Shown: in pieces, positions 1 through 7,613 of the stretch
How positions within the stretch are numbered: position 1 is the first letter of the stretch
How the letters are laid out: every line of letters begins with the position of its first letter
Assembly (NCBI GenBank): GCA_023411225.1
Contig: JAEYPA010000147.1
Span: 1-26,881 of the forward strand
Direction of reading: 5' to 3'
Source: Bacillota bacterium
Lineage (GTDB): Bacteria > Bacillota > Clostridia > Lachnospirales > Lachnospiraceae
DNA: 26,881 nucleotides
Notes under the pieces: model-generated
What the model was told of the DNA's origin: nothing
The model's database searches: none
What the model saw: the letters and a program-made list of their open reading frames with translations, nothing else
Program-made: the position numbers and the translations under genes

Positions 1-14
1 CATGGAAGCAGCTA

Positions 15-169
15 AATATTCTTATTTTGAGGTTATTAGAAGAGTACACTGATGAAGAACATTCCATCTAGCAACAGGAAATCGTAAGACTTCTAAAAAA
101 GCAGTATGACCTGAAAGTAGACAGAAGATCTGTAAAAATAATATTGAAGCCTTCGTATTGAAAGGTTAG
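15..169 (+). pseudogene. Remnant of a WYL-type HTH transcriptional regulator (N-terminal part)
   Basis: Reading from position 15 gives a helix-turn-helix-like segment containing LRLLEEYTDEEHSI, a TAG stop, then QQEIVRLLKKQYDLKVDRRS. This fits the N-terminal DNA-binding domain that usually precedes a WYL domain. At about 135-139 (a run of A) the frame must shift by one base to recover NIEAFVLKG, the expected end of the helix, before another stop at 167. An ATG at 2 (MEAAK) lies in yet another frame. No WYL domain follows. The stop plus two frame changes show a decayed 5' fragment, probably a former neighbour of the dehydrogenase gene. The family call rests on pattern recognition only. Confidence 0.55.
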
Positions 170-202
170 TGAAATACTTAGTAAAAGGATGTTGATACAA
201 TA

Positions 203-904
203 ATGATGAATAATAAAGTAGTAATCGTAACAGGTGGAGCAAAAGGAATAGGTAAATGTATAGCAGAAGAGTTTGTAAAGAATGGTGCTATAGTAGAAAT
301 AATTGATATTATGGAAGGCGATTACTTTGTAGGTGACCTTTCAAAAAAAGCCGATATTGAAGAATTCGCCAAGTATATAATTTCAAAATATGGTCATATA
401 GATGTTTTAATAAATAATGCGTTACCACTTATGAAAGGTGTTGATGAATGTACTTATGAGGAATTTGAATATGCACTTGCGGTCGGTGTGACAGCACCGT
501 TCTACCTAAGTAAGCTGTTTGCACCGTATTTCAGTTTGGGAGCGTCAATTATTAATATTTCATCATCTAGAGATCGCATGAGCCAGGCACAAACAGAAAG
601 TTACAGCGCTGCCAAAGGAGGCATATCCGCATTAACGCACTCTCTTATGATGAGCTTTGCCGGGAAGGTCAGAGTGAATTCGGTTTCTCCGGGTTGGATT
701 GATACGAATTATGCAGAATATGATGGCCCAGATGCATATCAACAACCATCTGGAAGAGTTGGTAATCCATTAGATATTGCAAATGCCGTCTTGTATCTTT
801 GCTCTGATAAGGCAGGATTTATCAATGGAGAGAATATTTGTATAGATGGTGGTATGACAAAGCAAATGATATATCACAAAGATAATGGTTGGAAACTTGG
901 TTAA
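203..904 (+). CDS. SDR-family NAD(P)-dependent oxidoreductase
   Basis: A 233-aa classical short-chain dehydrogenase/reductase. Seen in the protein: the Rossmann glycine motif TGGAKGIG near residues 10-17, the NNA motif around residue 72, the catalytic serine in NISSS, the catalytic YSAAK motif (Tyr-x3-Lys), SPGWIDT after it, and the C-terminal GxxxxIDGG pattern. The length is slightly below the usual 245-255 aa. Such enzymes oxidise or reduce a sugar, polyol or other alcohol in the cytoplasm; the substrate cannot be read from sequence. Two ATGs stand in tandem at 203 and 206, with a weak AAAGGA about 13 bases upstream, so the start could be either. A terminator at 1071 separates it from the sugar operon, so participation in that pathway (for example polyol to ketose) is only inference. 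Confidence 0.9.
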   Translation: MMNNKVVIVTGGAKGIGKCIAEEFVKNGAIVEIIDIMEGDYFVGDLSKKADIEEFAKYIISKYGHIDVLINNALPLMKGVDECTYEEFEYALAVGVTAPFYLSKLFAPYFSLGASIINISSSRDRMSQAQTESYSAAKGGISALTHSLMMSFAGKVRVNSVSPGWIDTNYAEYDGPDAYQQPSGRVGNPLDIANAVLYLCSDKAGFINGENICIDGGMTKQMIYHKDNGWKLG

Positions 905-1070
905 AAGAAAAAGTAAATTCCAGTAATGTTCTAGCGGATGTTGCGAAACTATTATTCTTGGACATTATCTAACAAACACCTTTCATGAAGCTAATTTTAT
1001 CGTGTTAAACTTTTCGTGTCCACTGTTAGATACAAACATCAGAGAACCATATTTAGGATAATTATTGATT

Positions 1071-1104
1071 AGGGGCTAGCCTTTTTGAACTAGCTCCTTT
1101 TTTT
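1071..1104 (+). terminator. Rho-independent terminator after the SDR gene
   Basis: GGGGCTAG pairs with CTAGCTCC (one G-U pair) around a CTTTTTGAA loop. The stem is followed directly by seven T residues. It ends the dehydrogenase transcript about 170 bases after its stop codon and insulates it from the downstream sugar operon. Confidence 0.8.
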
Positions 1105-1263
1105 GTATCTAAAAACGAATTAGCTTACAACCTTTGAGATCGTATAGTAGTTCTTGTAGTGTGACAAAACCTCTTGTAAGGCCAGGAAAATAGAAATACT
1201 CTTCTGCTGAATAGATATTGTGACAAATGCACAAAAAAAGTGTAATTCTTCAATCAAGTTATG

Positions 1264-1292
1264 TTGACAAATGTTTATATAGATGATATTAT
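1264..1292 (+). promoter_or_regulatory. Promoter of the sugar ABC/kinase operon
   Basis: A perfect -35 TTGACA (1264-1269) is separated by exactly 17 bases from a -10 TATTAT (1287-1292). The predicted start of transcription is near 1299, giving a leader of about 90 bases before the ATG at 1388. Both -10 and start site lie inside the TGTTTATATA repeats, so repression by occlusion is likely. Confidence 0.8.
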
Positions 1293-1319
1293 ATAAACAC
1301 ATTCAAACATATATAAACA
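1272..1319. promoter_or_regulatory. Triple TGTTTATATA operator, probably for the DeoR-type regulator
   Basis: TGTTTATATA at 1272-1281 is mirrored exactly by TATATAAACA at 1290-1299 (8-base spacer). The latter is repeated exactly at 1310-1319, 20 bases downstream. The sites straddle the -10 box and the predicted start of transcription. DeoR-family repressors are known to bind repeated TGTTT-like half-sites, and such a repressor gene closes this cluster (9554). Assignment of this regulator to these sites is inference. Confidence 0.6.
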
Positions 1320-1387
1320 AATGAGAAGTTAATATTGTATTATGTTTGATAATGTTAATAAAAAACAACATTTATGGAGGTAAGGTT

Positions 1388-2452
1388 ATGATGAGAAAGT
1401 TTTTAAGTGTTTTATTAAGTGTAGTAATGGTTTCTGCTTTATTAGTAGGATGTGGAAACTCCGCTCAAGAGAATAAAACAGATAAGACTCCGCAAGATGG
1501 AACAAAAACAACGGTAACACCAGTGGCAACACCGGGAACAACACCTAAAGAGGATGAAAAAGGTGACTCTGGTAAAGAAGGATTAACTTTTGCATATTGT
1601 ACCTCAACATTAAACAATCCTTTTATGACAACAATTGGCGATGCATTAAAGAAAGCCTGTGAAGCAGAAGGACATAAATTGATTACATACGATCCACAAT
1701 ATGATCAGTCAACCCAAATCTCTCAAATTGAAGATGCAATTACTCAAGGTGTAGCTGGTATCTTTCTTTTAGCAGTAGATTCTGATGGGGTAAAGACTGT
1801 TCTTGAATCTGCAAAAGCTAAAAGTGTTCCAGTTATTGCAATTGATAACCCTGTAAGTGATGTAGAATTGGTTGCTGCTAACGTAGCTTCTGATAATTTT
1901 AATGCTGGTTATATTATAGGAGAAGCTATGATGGAAGATTTTCCAGATGGTGCTAAGATTGCGATTATTGATTCGCCAACAATGGTAGCATGTGTGGATC
2001 GTTTTGAAGGATTTATGAAAGCAATTAAAGATAAAGGTATGACCGAGAAATTTGAAATTTGTGCACAACAGGATGCACAAGCATCCCTTGAAAAAGCTAT
2101 GCCTATAGCTGAGAATATGTTACAAGCTAATCCAGATATTCAAGCATTTTATGGGATTAATGATCCAACGGCTTTAGGTATCATTGCTACACTAAAAGCA
2201 GCAGGCAAGGCTGTTGGTAAAGATGGTATTAAGGTATATGGTGTTGATGGCTCTCCTGATGGTAAGCAAGCACTTGTAGATGGAACATTAGATGTAACTT
2301 CTGCTCAGTCTCCTGTAGGATTAGCAAATACAAGTTATTCTAATATGAAAACTGTTCTTGATGGTGGCAAAATAGAGTCTGATATTAAAGTTGATACGTT
2401 TAGAATTGATGCAGAAAATGTATCTAAGTATGGAACAGATGGATGGCAGTAA
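1388..2452 (+). CDS. Sugar ABC transporter substrate-binding lipoprotein (RbsB-like)
   Basis: The periplasmic-binding-protein-type receptor of the importer encoded downstream; in a Gram-positive it would be lipid-anchored outside the membrane. The start is placed at ATG 1388, not the upstream in-frame ATG at 1346, because GGAGG lies at 1376-1380 and only this start puts the signal peptide first. The 354-aa product has a Lys/Arg start, a hydrophobic core and a lipobox LVGC with the lipidated Cys at residue 22. A Thr/Pro/Lys/Asp-rich linker (about 23-58) leads to a Peripla_BP_4-type fold with TLNNPF near its start, and DAITQGVAGIFL and YGVDGSPDG later. The family binds ribose, galactose, xylose or related sugars and polyols; the ligand is unknown. 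It is the first gene of the operon. Confidence 0.92.
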   Translation: MMRKFLSVLLSVVMVSALLVGCGNSAQENKTDKTPQDGTKTTVTPVATPGTTPKEDEKGDSGKEGLTFAYCTSTLNNPFMTTIGDALKKACEAEGHKLITYDPQYDQSTQISQIEDAITQGVAGIFLLAVDSDGVKTVLESAKAKSVPVIAIDNPVSDVELVAANVASDNFNAGYIIGEAMMEDFPDGAKIAIIDSPTMVACVDRFEGFMKAIKDKGMTEKFEICAQQDAQASLEKAMPIAENMLQANPDIQAFYGINDPTALGIIATLKAAGKAVGKDGIKVYGVDGSPDGKQALVDGTLDVTSAQSPVGLANTSYSNMKTVLDGGKIESDIKVDTFRIDAENVSKYGTDGWQ

Positions 2453-2480
2453 GTACATCATTAATAGCTAATATTTAATT

Positions 2481-2517
2481 GGAGAGGAGGGCGATAAGTT
2501 ATCGGTCCCTCCTCCCC
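2481..2517 (+). promoter_or_regulatory. Stable intercistronic hairpin between binding-protein and ATPase genes
   Basis: GGAGAGGAGGG pairs with CCCTCCTCCCC (one mismatch), with CGATA/TATCG pairing nested in the loop. No T-run follows, so it is more likely an RNA-stability or partial-attenuation element than a full terminator. Such structures commonly let the binding protein be made in excess over the membrane components. The pyrimidine-rich arm could also pair with the GGGGG ribosome site of the next gene (2530-2534). Confidence 0.6.
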
Positions 2518-2539
2518 TGTAAAGAAAGCGGGGGCAGTT

Positions 2540-4045
2540 ATGGACAGTAGTGTTGTGTTGAAAATGGAAGGAATTGAAAAACACTTTGCTGGCGTTTATG
2601 CTTTAAAAGGTGTGAATTTTACTTTGAATGAAGGAGAATGTCATGCCCTGTTAGGTGAAAATGGAGCAGGAAAATCCACTTTGATAAAGATTTTAGGTGG
2701 AATATATAAAGCAGATGGTGGGAAAATATGGGTTAATGGAAGTGAGACTGATATTGAGGGCGTTAAGGATGCGCAGAAAAAAGGAATCGGTATCATTCAT
2801 CAAGAAATTGTTCTTGTTCAAGACATCAGTATTGCACAGAATATCTTTTTGGGTAGGGAACCAATCAATAAATTTGGCATGAAAGATATTAAGAAAATGA
2901 ACCAAGAAGCTTCTGAAATGGTGAATGCATTTGGATTAGATATTGATGTAACAAAGAATGTAAGAAATTTATCCATTGCTCAACAGCAGATGGTTGAAAT
3001 TATAAAAGAAGTATCATTTCAAGCTAAAATAATTGTTATGGATGAACCTACATCATCTTTGGCAGAAAAAGAAGTAGAACATTTATTTGAAATTATTAGG
3101 AGATTGAAACAACAAAACGTAAGTGTAATCTATATATCTCACAAATTAAATGAATTATTTGCTATATCCGACCGTATTAGTGTTTTGCGCGATGGGGTAT
3201 ATGTTGATACAAAAGTAACAAAAGATACGTCTATGGATGAACTGATAAGATTAATGGTTGGTCGAGAGTTGACACAGTATTACAATCGGACGGATCACAC
3301 TAGCGGAGATGTTGCTTTTGAAGTCAAAGGTTTGAATAAAAAAAGAACTTTTCAAGATATTTCATTTAATATAAGAAAATGCGAAATAGTTGGTTTTGCT
3401 GGATTAGTAGGTGCAGGTAGAAGCGAAATCATGAAAGCTATTTTTGGAATAGATACAGCAGAATCAGGCCAGATTTTTGTTGATGGGAAAGAGGTAACAG
3501 TAAAAAACGTAAAAGATGCTATGAAATATAAAATTGCAATGATTCCAGAAGATAGAAAAAAAGAAGGCCTTATTCTAAAAAATTCAGTAGAATTTAATCT
3601 GACTTTAACAGTTCAAAATAAGTACAAAAAGGGTATATCAGTAAACAATAAGAAAAAGAACGAAATAGTAAATACATTTATTAAAGCGTTTTCAATCAAA
3701 ACTCCGACTTCTAGGCAGATAATAGGAAAGCTCTCTGGTGGAAATCAACAGAAGGTGGTTTTGGCAAAATGGTTAGCAACGTCACCTAATATTTTAATTC
3801 TGGATGAACCGACTAGAGGTGTGGATGTGGGAGCTAAGGCAGAAATATATAAGATTATTGATGAATTAGCTAGAAAAGGAATGGCGGTTATTCTCATCTC
3901 TTCTGAGTTGCCTGAATTAATCAATATGTGTGACAGAATTTATGTAGTATCACAAGGTAGAATTACTGGAGAATTACAAAAAGACGATTTTTCGCAAGAA
4001 CGTCTTATGTTTTTTGCTACAGGAGGAAAAGAAAATGAAAGATAA
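2540..4045 (+). CDS. Sugar ABC transporter, double ATP-binding protein (RbsA/MglA-like)
   Basis: A 501-aa cytoplasmic ATPase with two nucleotide-binding domains in tandem, the normal length for RbsA/MglA/XylG. Domain 1 has Walker A GENGAGKST (39-47), an atypical signature LSIAQQQ and Walker B VMDEPTSS. Domain 2 has the degenerate Walker A GLVGAGRSE (288-296) usual for this family, signature LSGGNQQ (398-404) and Walker B LDEPTRGVD (about 421-429). It powers sugar import with the permease encoded next, whose start codon overlaps its end by 11 bases, implying translational coupling. A GCGGGGGC ribosome site precedes the ATG. Confidence 0.95.
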   Translation: MDSSVVLKMEGIEKHFAGVYALKGVNFTLNEGECHALLGENGAGKSTLIKILGGIYKADGGKIWVNGSETDIEGVKDAQKKGIGIIHQEIVLVQDISIAQNIFLGREPINKFGMKDIKKMNQEASEMVNAFGLDIDVTKNVRNLSIAQQQMVEIIKEVSFQAKIIVMDEPTSSLAEKEVEHLFEIIRRLKQQNVSVIYISHKLNELFAISDRISVLRDGVYVDTKVTKDTSMDELIRLMVGRELTQYYNRTDHTSGDVAFEVKGLNKKRTFQDISFNIRKCEIVGFAGLVGAGRSEIMKAIFGIDTAESGQIFVDGKEVTVKNVKDAMKYKIAMIPEDRKKEGLILKNSVEFNLTLTVQNKYKKGISVNNKKKNEIVNTFIKAFSIKTPTSRQIIGKLSGGNQQKVVLAKWLATSPNILILDEPTRGVDVGAKAEIYKIIDELARKGMAVILISSELPELINMCDRIYVVSQGRITGELQKDDFSQERLMFFATGGKENER

Positions 4046-5009
4046 AATAAAGAAATTAAAGTATAGAGGTGGAGCAATTGGTTTTCTGGTAGAAAACGCT
4101 GGTATCTTAGTGGCATTGTTAGCTATAGGTACGATTATTTCCTTTATGTCACCGGTTTTCTTGACTGTGGATAATGGGTTGAGTGTTGGTAGACAGATTT
4201 CTACTAATACTACAATGGCCCTCGGTATGGCATTGGTTATTATCTTGGGAGGTATTGATCTTTCTGTTGGTTCAGTTGTTGCATTAAGCGGAACATTATG
4301 CGTAGGTCTGATCAATTCTGGTTTACCAATTCCTTTGGCAGCACTACTTGGTATATTATCAGGTGTTTTAGTAGGATTTATTAATGGAACCGTTATTGCT
4401 AAAACAGGTATTGCGCCATTTGTTGTTACCATGTGTACGATGAATATTGTCAGGGGAATTGCCTACATCTATAGTGGTGGATTGCCGGTTCGATGTATGG
4501 ATGAAGCTTTTGCAAGTATTGGTACGGGATATTTAGGAGCCATACCTCTTCCAATTATCTATCTTATTTTCTTTGTTGGAATCATTTCTATTGTATTGAA
4601 CAAGAGTAAATTTGGTACATATGTGTATGCCCTTGGTGGAAATAGAGAGGCAGCGAAATTCTCAGGTATCTCAATTAAGAAAATAGAAATCATTGTCTAC
4701 ACTATTTCAGGATTTATGTCAGGCTTTGCAGGTGTAATTCTTGCAGCGAGAATGTATTCTGGGCAACCATCAGTACAATCTGGTGGTGAATTAGATGCTA
4801 TCGCTGGTTGCGTTCTTGGTGGTGTTAGTATGACAGGCGGTGTGGGTAAAATAGGTGGAGTTGTAATTGGAACTTTAATTATTGGAGTAATCAGTAATGG
4901 CCTCAATCTGCTAAATATTAATTCGTTTTATCAGTTAGTTGTAAAAGGGGTTATTGTACTGCTTGCGGTATATATAGATATTTTTAAAAGAACAAAAGTA
5001 AGCGAATAA
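4035..5009 (+). CDS. Sugar ABC transporter permease (RbsC-like)
   Basis: A 324-aa integral membrane protein of the BPD_transp_2 family, the channel of the importer. ATG 4035 is preferred over an in-frame TTG at 4014 because AGGAGG lies at 4021-4026, eight bases before it. About eight to ten hydrophobic segments are visible, with the family-typical GGIDLSVGSV near residue 70 and FINGTVIAKTGIAPFVVT in the middle. The C-terminal half contains ALGGNREAAKFSGI, a conserved cytoplasmic loop that contacts the ATPase. It overlaps the ATPase gene and is followed after 27 bases by the kinase gene. Confidence 0.94.
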   Translation: MKDKIKKLKYRGGAIGFLVENAGILVALLAIGTIISFMSPVFLTVDNGLSVGRQISTNTTMALGMALVIILGGIDLSVGSVVALSGTLCVGLINSGLPIPLAALLGILSGVLVGFINGTVIAKTGIAPFVVTMCTMNIVRGIAYIYSGGLPVRCMDEAFASIGTGYLGAIPLPIIYLIFFVGIISIVLNKSKFGTYVYALGGNREAAKFSGISIKKIEIIVYTISGFMSGFAGVILAARMYSGQPSVQSGGELDAIAGCVLGGVSMTGGVGKIGGVVIGTLIIGVISNGLNLLNINSFYQLVVKGVIVLLAVYIDIFKRTKVSE

Positions 5010-5036
5010 GGATAAGATTTACAGGAGGTGACAGGA

Positions 5037-6524
5037 TTGGCATTTGCTGGGATTGATGTTGGTACAAGTGGATGCAAAATGCAAGTATATGATCTAAAAG
5101 GTAATATTATAGCACATAGTAAAAGAGAATATAGGGAAGTAGGTACAGAAGGCCATAGAATGCTTAATCCAGTAATGGTTTGGAAGAATGTACAGGAGGT
5201 AATTAAGGAAACATGTACAAAATGTCCAGAAAAAATAGAAGCACTTTCTGTTGCAAGTTTAGGAGAGTCAGTCATTTGTATTAATGAACTAGGTGATGTA
5301 CTGTGTGATTCAATGGTAACTGGAGATAAAACTGGTATTGAGGAATGCAGTAAATTAGAGCAACTTATCTCCAAAGAAGAAATTATGAATATAACAGGGC
5401 TTCCTTTGAGTGAGATGTATTCTCTTCCGAAACTTATGTGGATGCATGAAAATACAGATGTTTTTAGATTATCCAAGTTTGTTTTTTTCTTTGAAGATTA
5501 TATTGGATATCAACTAACTGGTGAAAGAAAGGTAAGTTATTCTTCTGCATCAAGAAGTATGGCATTTGATATAGAGAAGAAAGAATGGTCAGAAAGGCTT
5601 TTGGGATACGCAGGTATTGCCGTAAACATGTTATCTGAACCAGTTATGTCTGGTACCATAGTCGGTGTGGTTACATCTGAGATGGCTGAAACACTTGGAT
5701 TATCAAAAGATACGATTGTAGTTGCTTGTGGACATGATCAAAATTGTGCAGCACTTGGAAGTGGTTTATACTCCACAAATCAGGGGGAAGATGGTCAAGG
5801 GACATGCGAAGTAATGCTATTTATGCTTCCTGAATTGATGCGTTCACCTTATATGATTGAGAATCACCTCAGCTGTGTTCCCTATGTATTTCCGGATACT
5901 TACTTAACATTAATTGAGGTTACAACATGTGGTGCATTGATTAATTGGTCCAAAGACAATTTATTTAGTGGGATTCGTGATATTTGTAAGAACAAAAATG
6001 AAAACTTTTTTGTACACATGGATGAGAGGTTATCTAATAATCCATCAGAGTTAGTGGTACTCCCTCAATTTGGTTCTTCAGGGAATCCTAATGTTGATTA
6101 TGATGCTAAAGGTCTAATATGGGGGCTTACGATACATACCACACCTTATGAGATATATCAGGCAATCAAAGAAGGTATTGCTTTCCAGATGCTTATGGCC
6201 TACGAACAGTTGAAACCCTGTCACAAGGATACAAAATCAATCTTTGTAACTGGTGGTGGGTCTGCCTCAGACTATACCCTACAGCTGAGAGCTGACATTT
6301 TTAATATAGAAATGATTACATTGGATAATAATGAGTCAGGAACATTAGGGTGTGCAATGCTTGCAGCAACAGCAGTAGGAGCTTTTACAACTTTAGAAGA
6401 AGCTATTGGGAAAATGATTAAAATAAAGAAGAGATATGTACCTAATCCAGATAGGAATCAGAAGTATATGAGGCACTATCAGAAATACAAAAGAATATAT
6501 AGATTAATGTACAATTTAAAATAG
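5037..6524 (+). CDS. FGGY-family carbohydrate kinase
   Basis: A cytoplasmic ATP-dependent kinase of about 495 aa. AGGAGG (5023-5028) directs translation from a TTG at 5037; the GTG at 5028 overlaps the ribosome site itself and is unlikely. Seen: the N-terminal GIDVGTSGCK phosphate-1 motif of the hexokinase/actin fold, the catalytic-aspartate segment CGHDQNCAALGSG (Asp near residue 234), and the adenine-site motif VTGGGSAS near 404-411. The family phosphorylates ketoses and polyols such as xylulose, ribulose, rhamnulose, fuculose and glycerol. I cannot choose among these by motif. Its place between the importer and an aldolase suggests it activates the imported sugar, after isomerisation or oxidation, for aldol cleavage. 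Confidence 0.92.
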   Translation: MAFAGIDVGTSGCKMQVYDLKGNIIAHSKREYREVGTEGHRMLNPVMVWKNVQEVIKETCTKCPEKIEALSVASLGESVICINELGDVLCDSMVTGDKTGIEECSKLEQLISKEEIMNITGLPLSEMYSLPKLMWMHENTDVFRLSKFVFFFEDYIGYQLTGERKVSYSSASRSMAFDIEKKEWSERLLGYAGIAVNMLSEPVMSGTIVGVVTSEMAETLGLSKDTIVVACGHDQNCAALGSGLYSTNQGEDGQGTCEVMLFMLPELMRSPYMIENHLSCVPYVFPDTYLTLIEVTTCGALINWSKDNLFSGIRDICKNKNENFFVHMDERLSNNPSELVVLPQFGSSGNPNVDYDAKGLIWGLTIHTTPYEIYQAIKEGIAFQMLMAYEQLKPCHKDTKSIFVTGGGSASDYTLQLRADIFNIEMITLDNNESGTLGCAMLAATAVGAFTTLEEAIGKMIKIKKRYVPNPDRNQKYMRHYQKYKRIYRLMYNLK

Positions 6525-6688
6525 AAGATAGACTATTTACAAAAGTTCATTTAACCTTTTTATTTTACGGAAATAACAAATTATGGAAGGATGGTAAAAG
6601 TAAGAACTTCAAAAAATTTAAACAGCATAGTTTAACTTTTAGAATTGGTAAAGAGAGACTATGACTATATAAAACTAGGAGGTTTATC

Positions 6689-7558
6689 ATGTTAGCAAAC
6701 CCGAAAGAGATATTAGATGATGCAGAAAAAAATAATTATGCGATTGCAGGTATTAATGCAACAACATTGGAAGGAATCCAAGCGGTGATTGAGGCGGCAG
6801 AAGAAGTCGGAGCTCCAGTTATGCTTAGTCACGCTCAATCACATGAAGCTTTCGCACCAATTGATCTGTTTGGTCCCTTAATGGTGAGATTTGCTGATAA
6901 GGCAAAAGTACCTGTTATTATACATTTGGATCATGGCACTGATATAAATTATGTGATGAAAGCTGTTCGTAATGGTTTTACTTCGATTATGTATGATTGT
7001 TCCTCTCTTCCATTTGAACAAAACGTTGAGGAAGTAAAAAAGTTTGTTGATATTGCACACTCTATGGGAATTATAGTTGAGGCAGAGGTAGGTAGAATGC
7101 CTAGTAATATTGAAGGGATTGGAGGATGCACAGAATTCGGTGTAGGTATTGATAATATTGAACAGTACTATACAGTGCCAAAAGAAGCCAAAGAGTTCTA
7201 CGAGAAGACAAAAGTTGATATGTTGACTATATCTTTTGGTACGGTTCATGGTTTCTTTGTAGAGAAGCCGGTTTTAGATATCGAATTAGTAAAAAAGATT
7301 CACAGCCTGATACCAGAAGTTGGTTTGGTAATGCATGGCACAACTGGAGTGGATGAAATTCAGATTAAAAGTGCTATTAATGCAGGTATTAGAAAGTTTA
7401 ACTATTTTACTGGAGTTGCTACCTCTCCTAATGAGAGTATTGAATCACAGATTGTAAATTCTAAAGTACCAATATACTATCATGAAATAGCGGCAAATGC
7501 TAAAAAGATTATGAAAGAACGTGCAAAACACATCATTGAAGTATTTCAAAACAAGTAA
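6689..7558 (+). CDS. Class II ketose-(bis)phosphate aldolase-like protein (diverged Fba/GatY/KbaY family)
   Basis: A 289-aa zinc-dependent TIM-barrel aldolase that would split a phosphorylated ketose into a triose (DHAP in known members) and an aldehyde. AGGAGG sits ten bases before the ATG. The catalytic/metal segment HLDHG (Asp81, His82) and zinc-ligand candidates His187 (GTVHG) and His216 (MHGTTG) are present, plus EAEVGR at 131-136. Differences from textbook members are clear: the usual HGGSG loop is MHGTTG, and the usual K-x-N-x-x-T-D phosphate/substrate segment reads KFNYFTGVA (about 236-244). This points to an unusual substrate. A 164-base gap separates it from the kinase gene, and a TATATAAA half-operator-like sequence lies at 6666-6673. 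It is probably co-transcribed with the DhaKL gene 55 bases downstream. Confidence 0.88.
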   Translation: MLANPKEILDDAEKNNYAIAGINATTLEGIQAVIEAAEEVGAPVMLSHAQSHEAFAPIDLFGPLMVRFADKAKVPVIIHLDHGTDINYVMKAVRNGFTSIMYDCSSLPFEQNVEEVKKFVDIAHSMGIIVEAEVGRMPSNIEGIGGCTEFGVGIDNIEQYYTVPKEAKEFYEKTKVDMLTISFGTVHGFFVEKPVLDIELVKKIHSLIPEVGLVMHGTTGVDEIQIKSAINAGIRKFNYFTGVATSPNESIESQIVNSKVPIYYHEIAANAKKIMKERAKHIIEVFQNK

Positions 7559-7613
7559 AATTGTATTTTCAAAAGTTGCATAAAAGGCAAAATTGAAAGG
7601 CATGGGGATAAAG

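Larger units (their letters stand above)
905..1387. other. Intergenic region between the SDR gene and the sugar operon
   Basis: This 483-base stretch has no supported gene. It holds an inverted pair of TGTTAGATA 9-mers (966-974 reverse, 1024-1032 forward), an intrinsic terminator (1071-1104), the sugar-operon promoter (1264-1292), three TGTTTATATA repeats, and the AGGAGG-like ribosome site just before the lipoprotein start at 1388. The minus-strand open frame at 1120-1302 has no convincing ribosome site and overlaps these signals. Confidence 0.7.

Noticed and set aside
1120..1302. 60-codon minus-strand frame upstream of the sugar operon
   Set aside because: Overlaps the sugar promoter and operator repeats; no ribosome site.
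1346..1387. Upstream start for the binding lipoprotein
   Set aside because: It would put 14 residues before the signal peptide, and the GGAGG ribosome site lies inside that extension.
3974..4432. 152-codon minus-strand open frame
   Set aside because: Antisense to the permease gene, whose membrane helices and family motifs are evident on the plus strand.
4931..5476. 181-codon minus-strand open frame
   Set aside because: Lies antisense to the kinase gene, has no ribosome site and no family features; the plus-strand frame has clear FGGY motifs.
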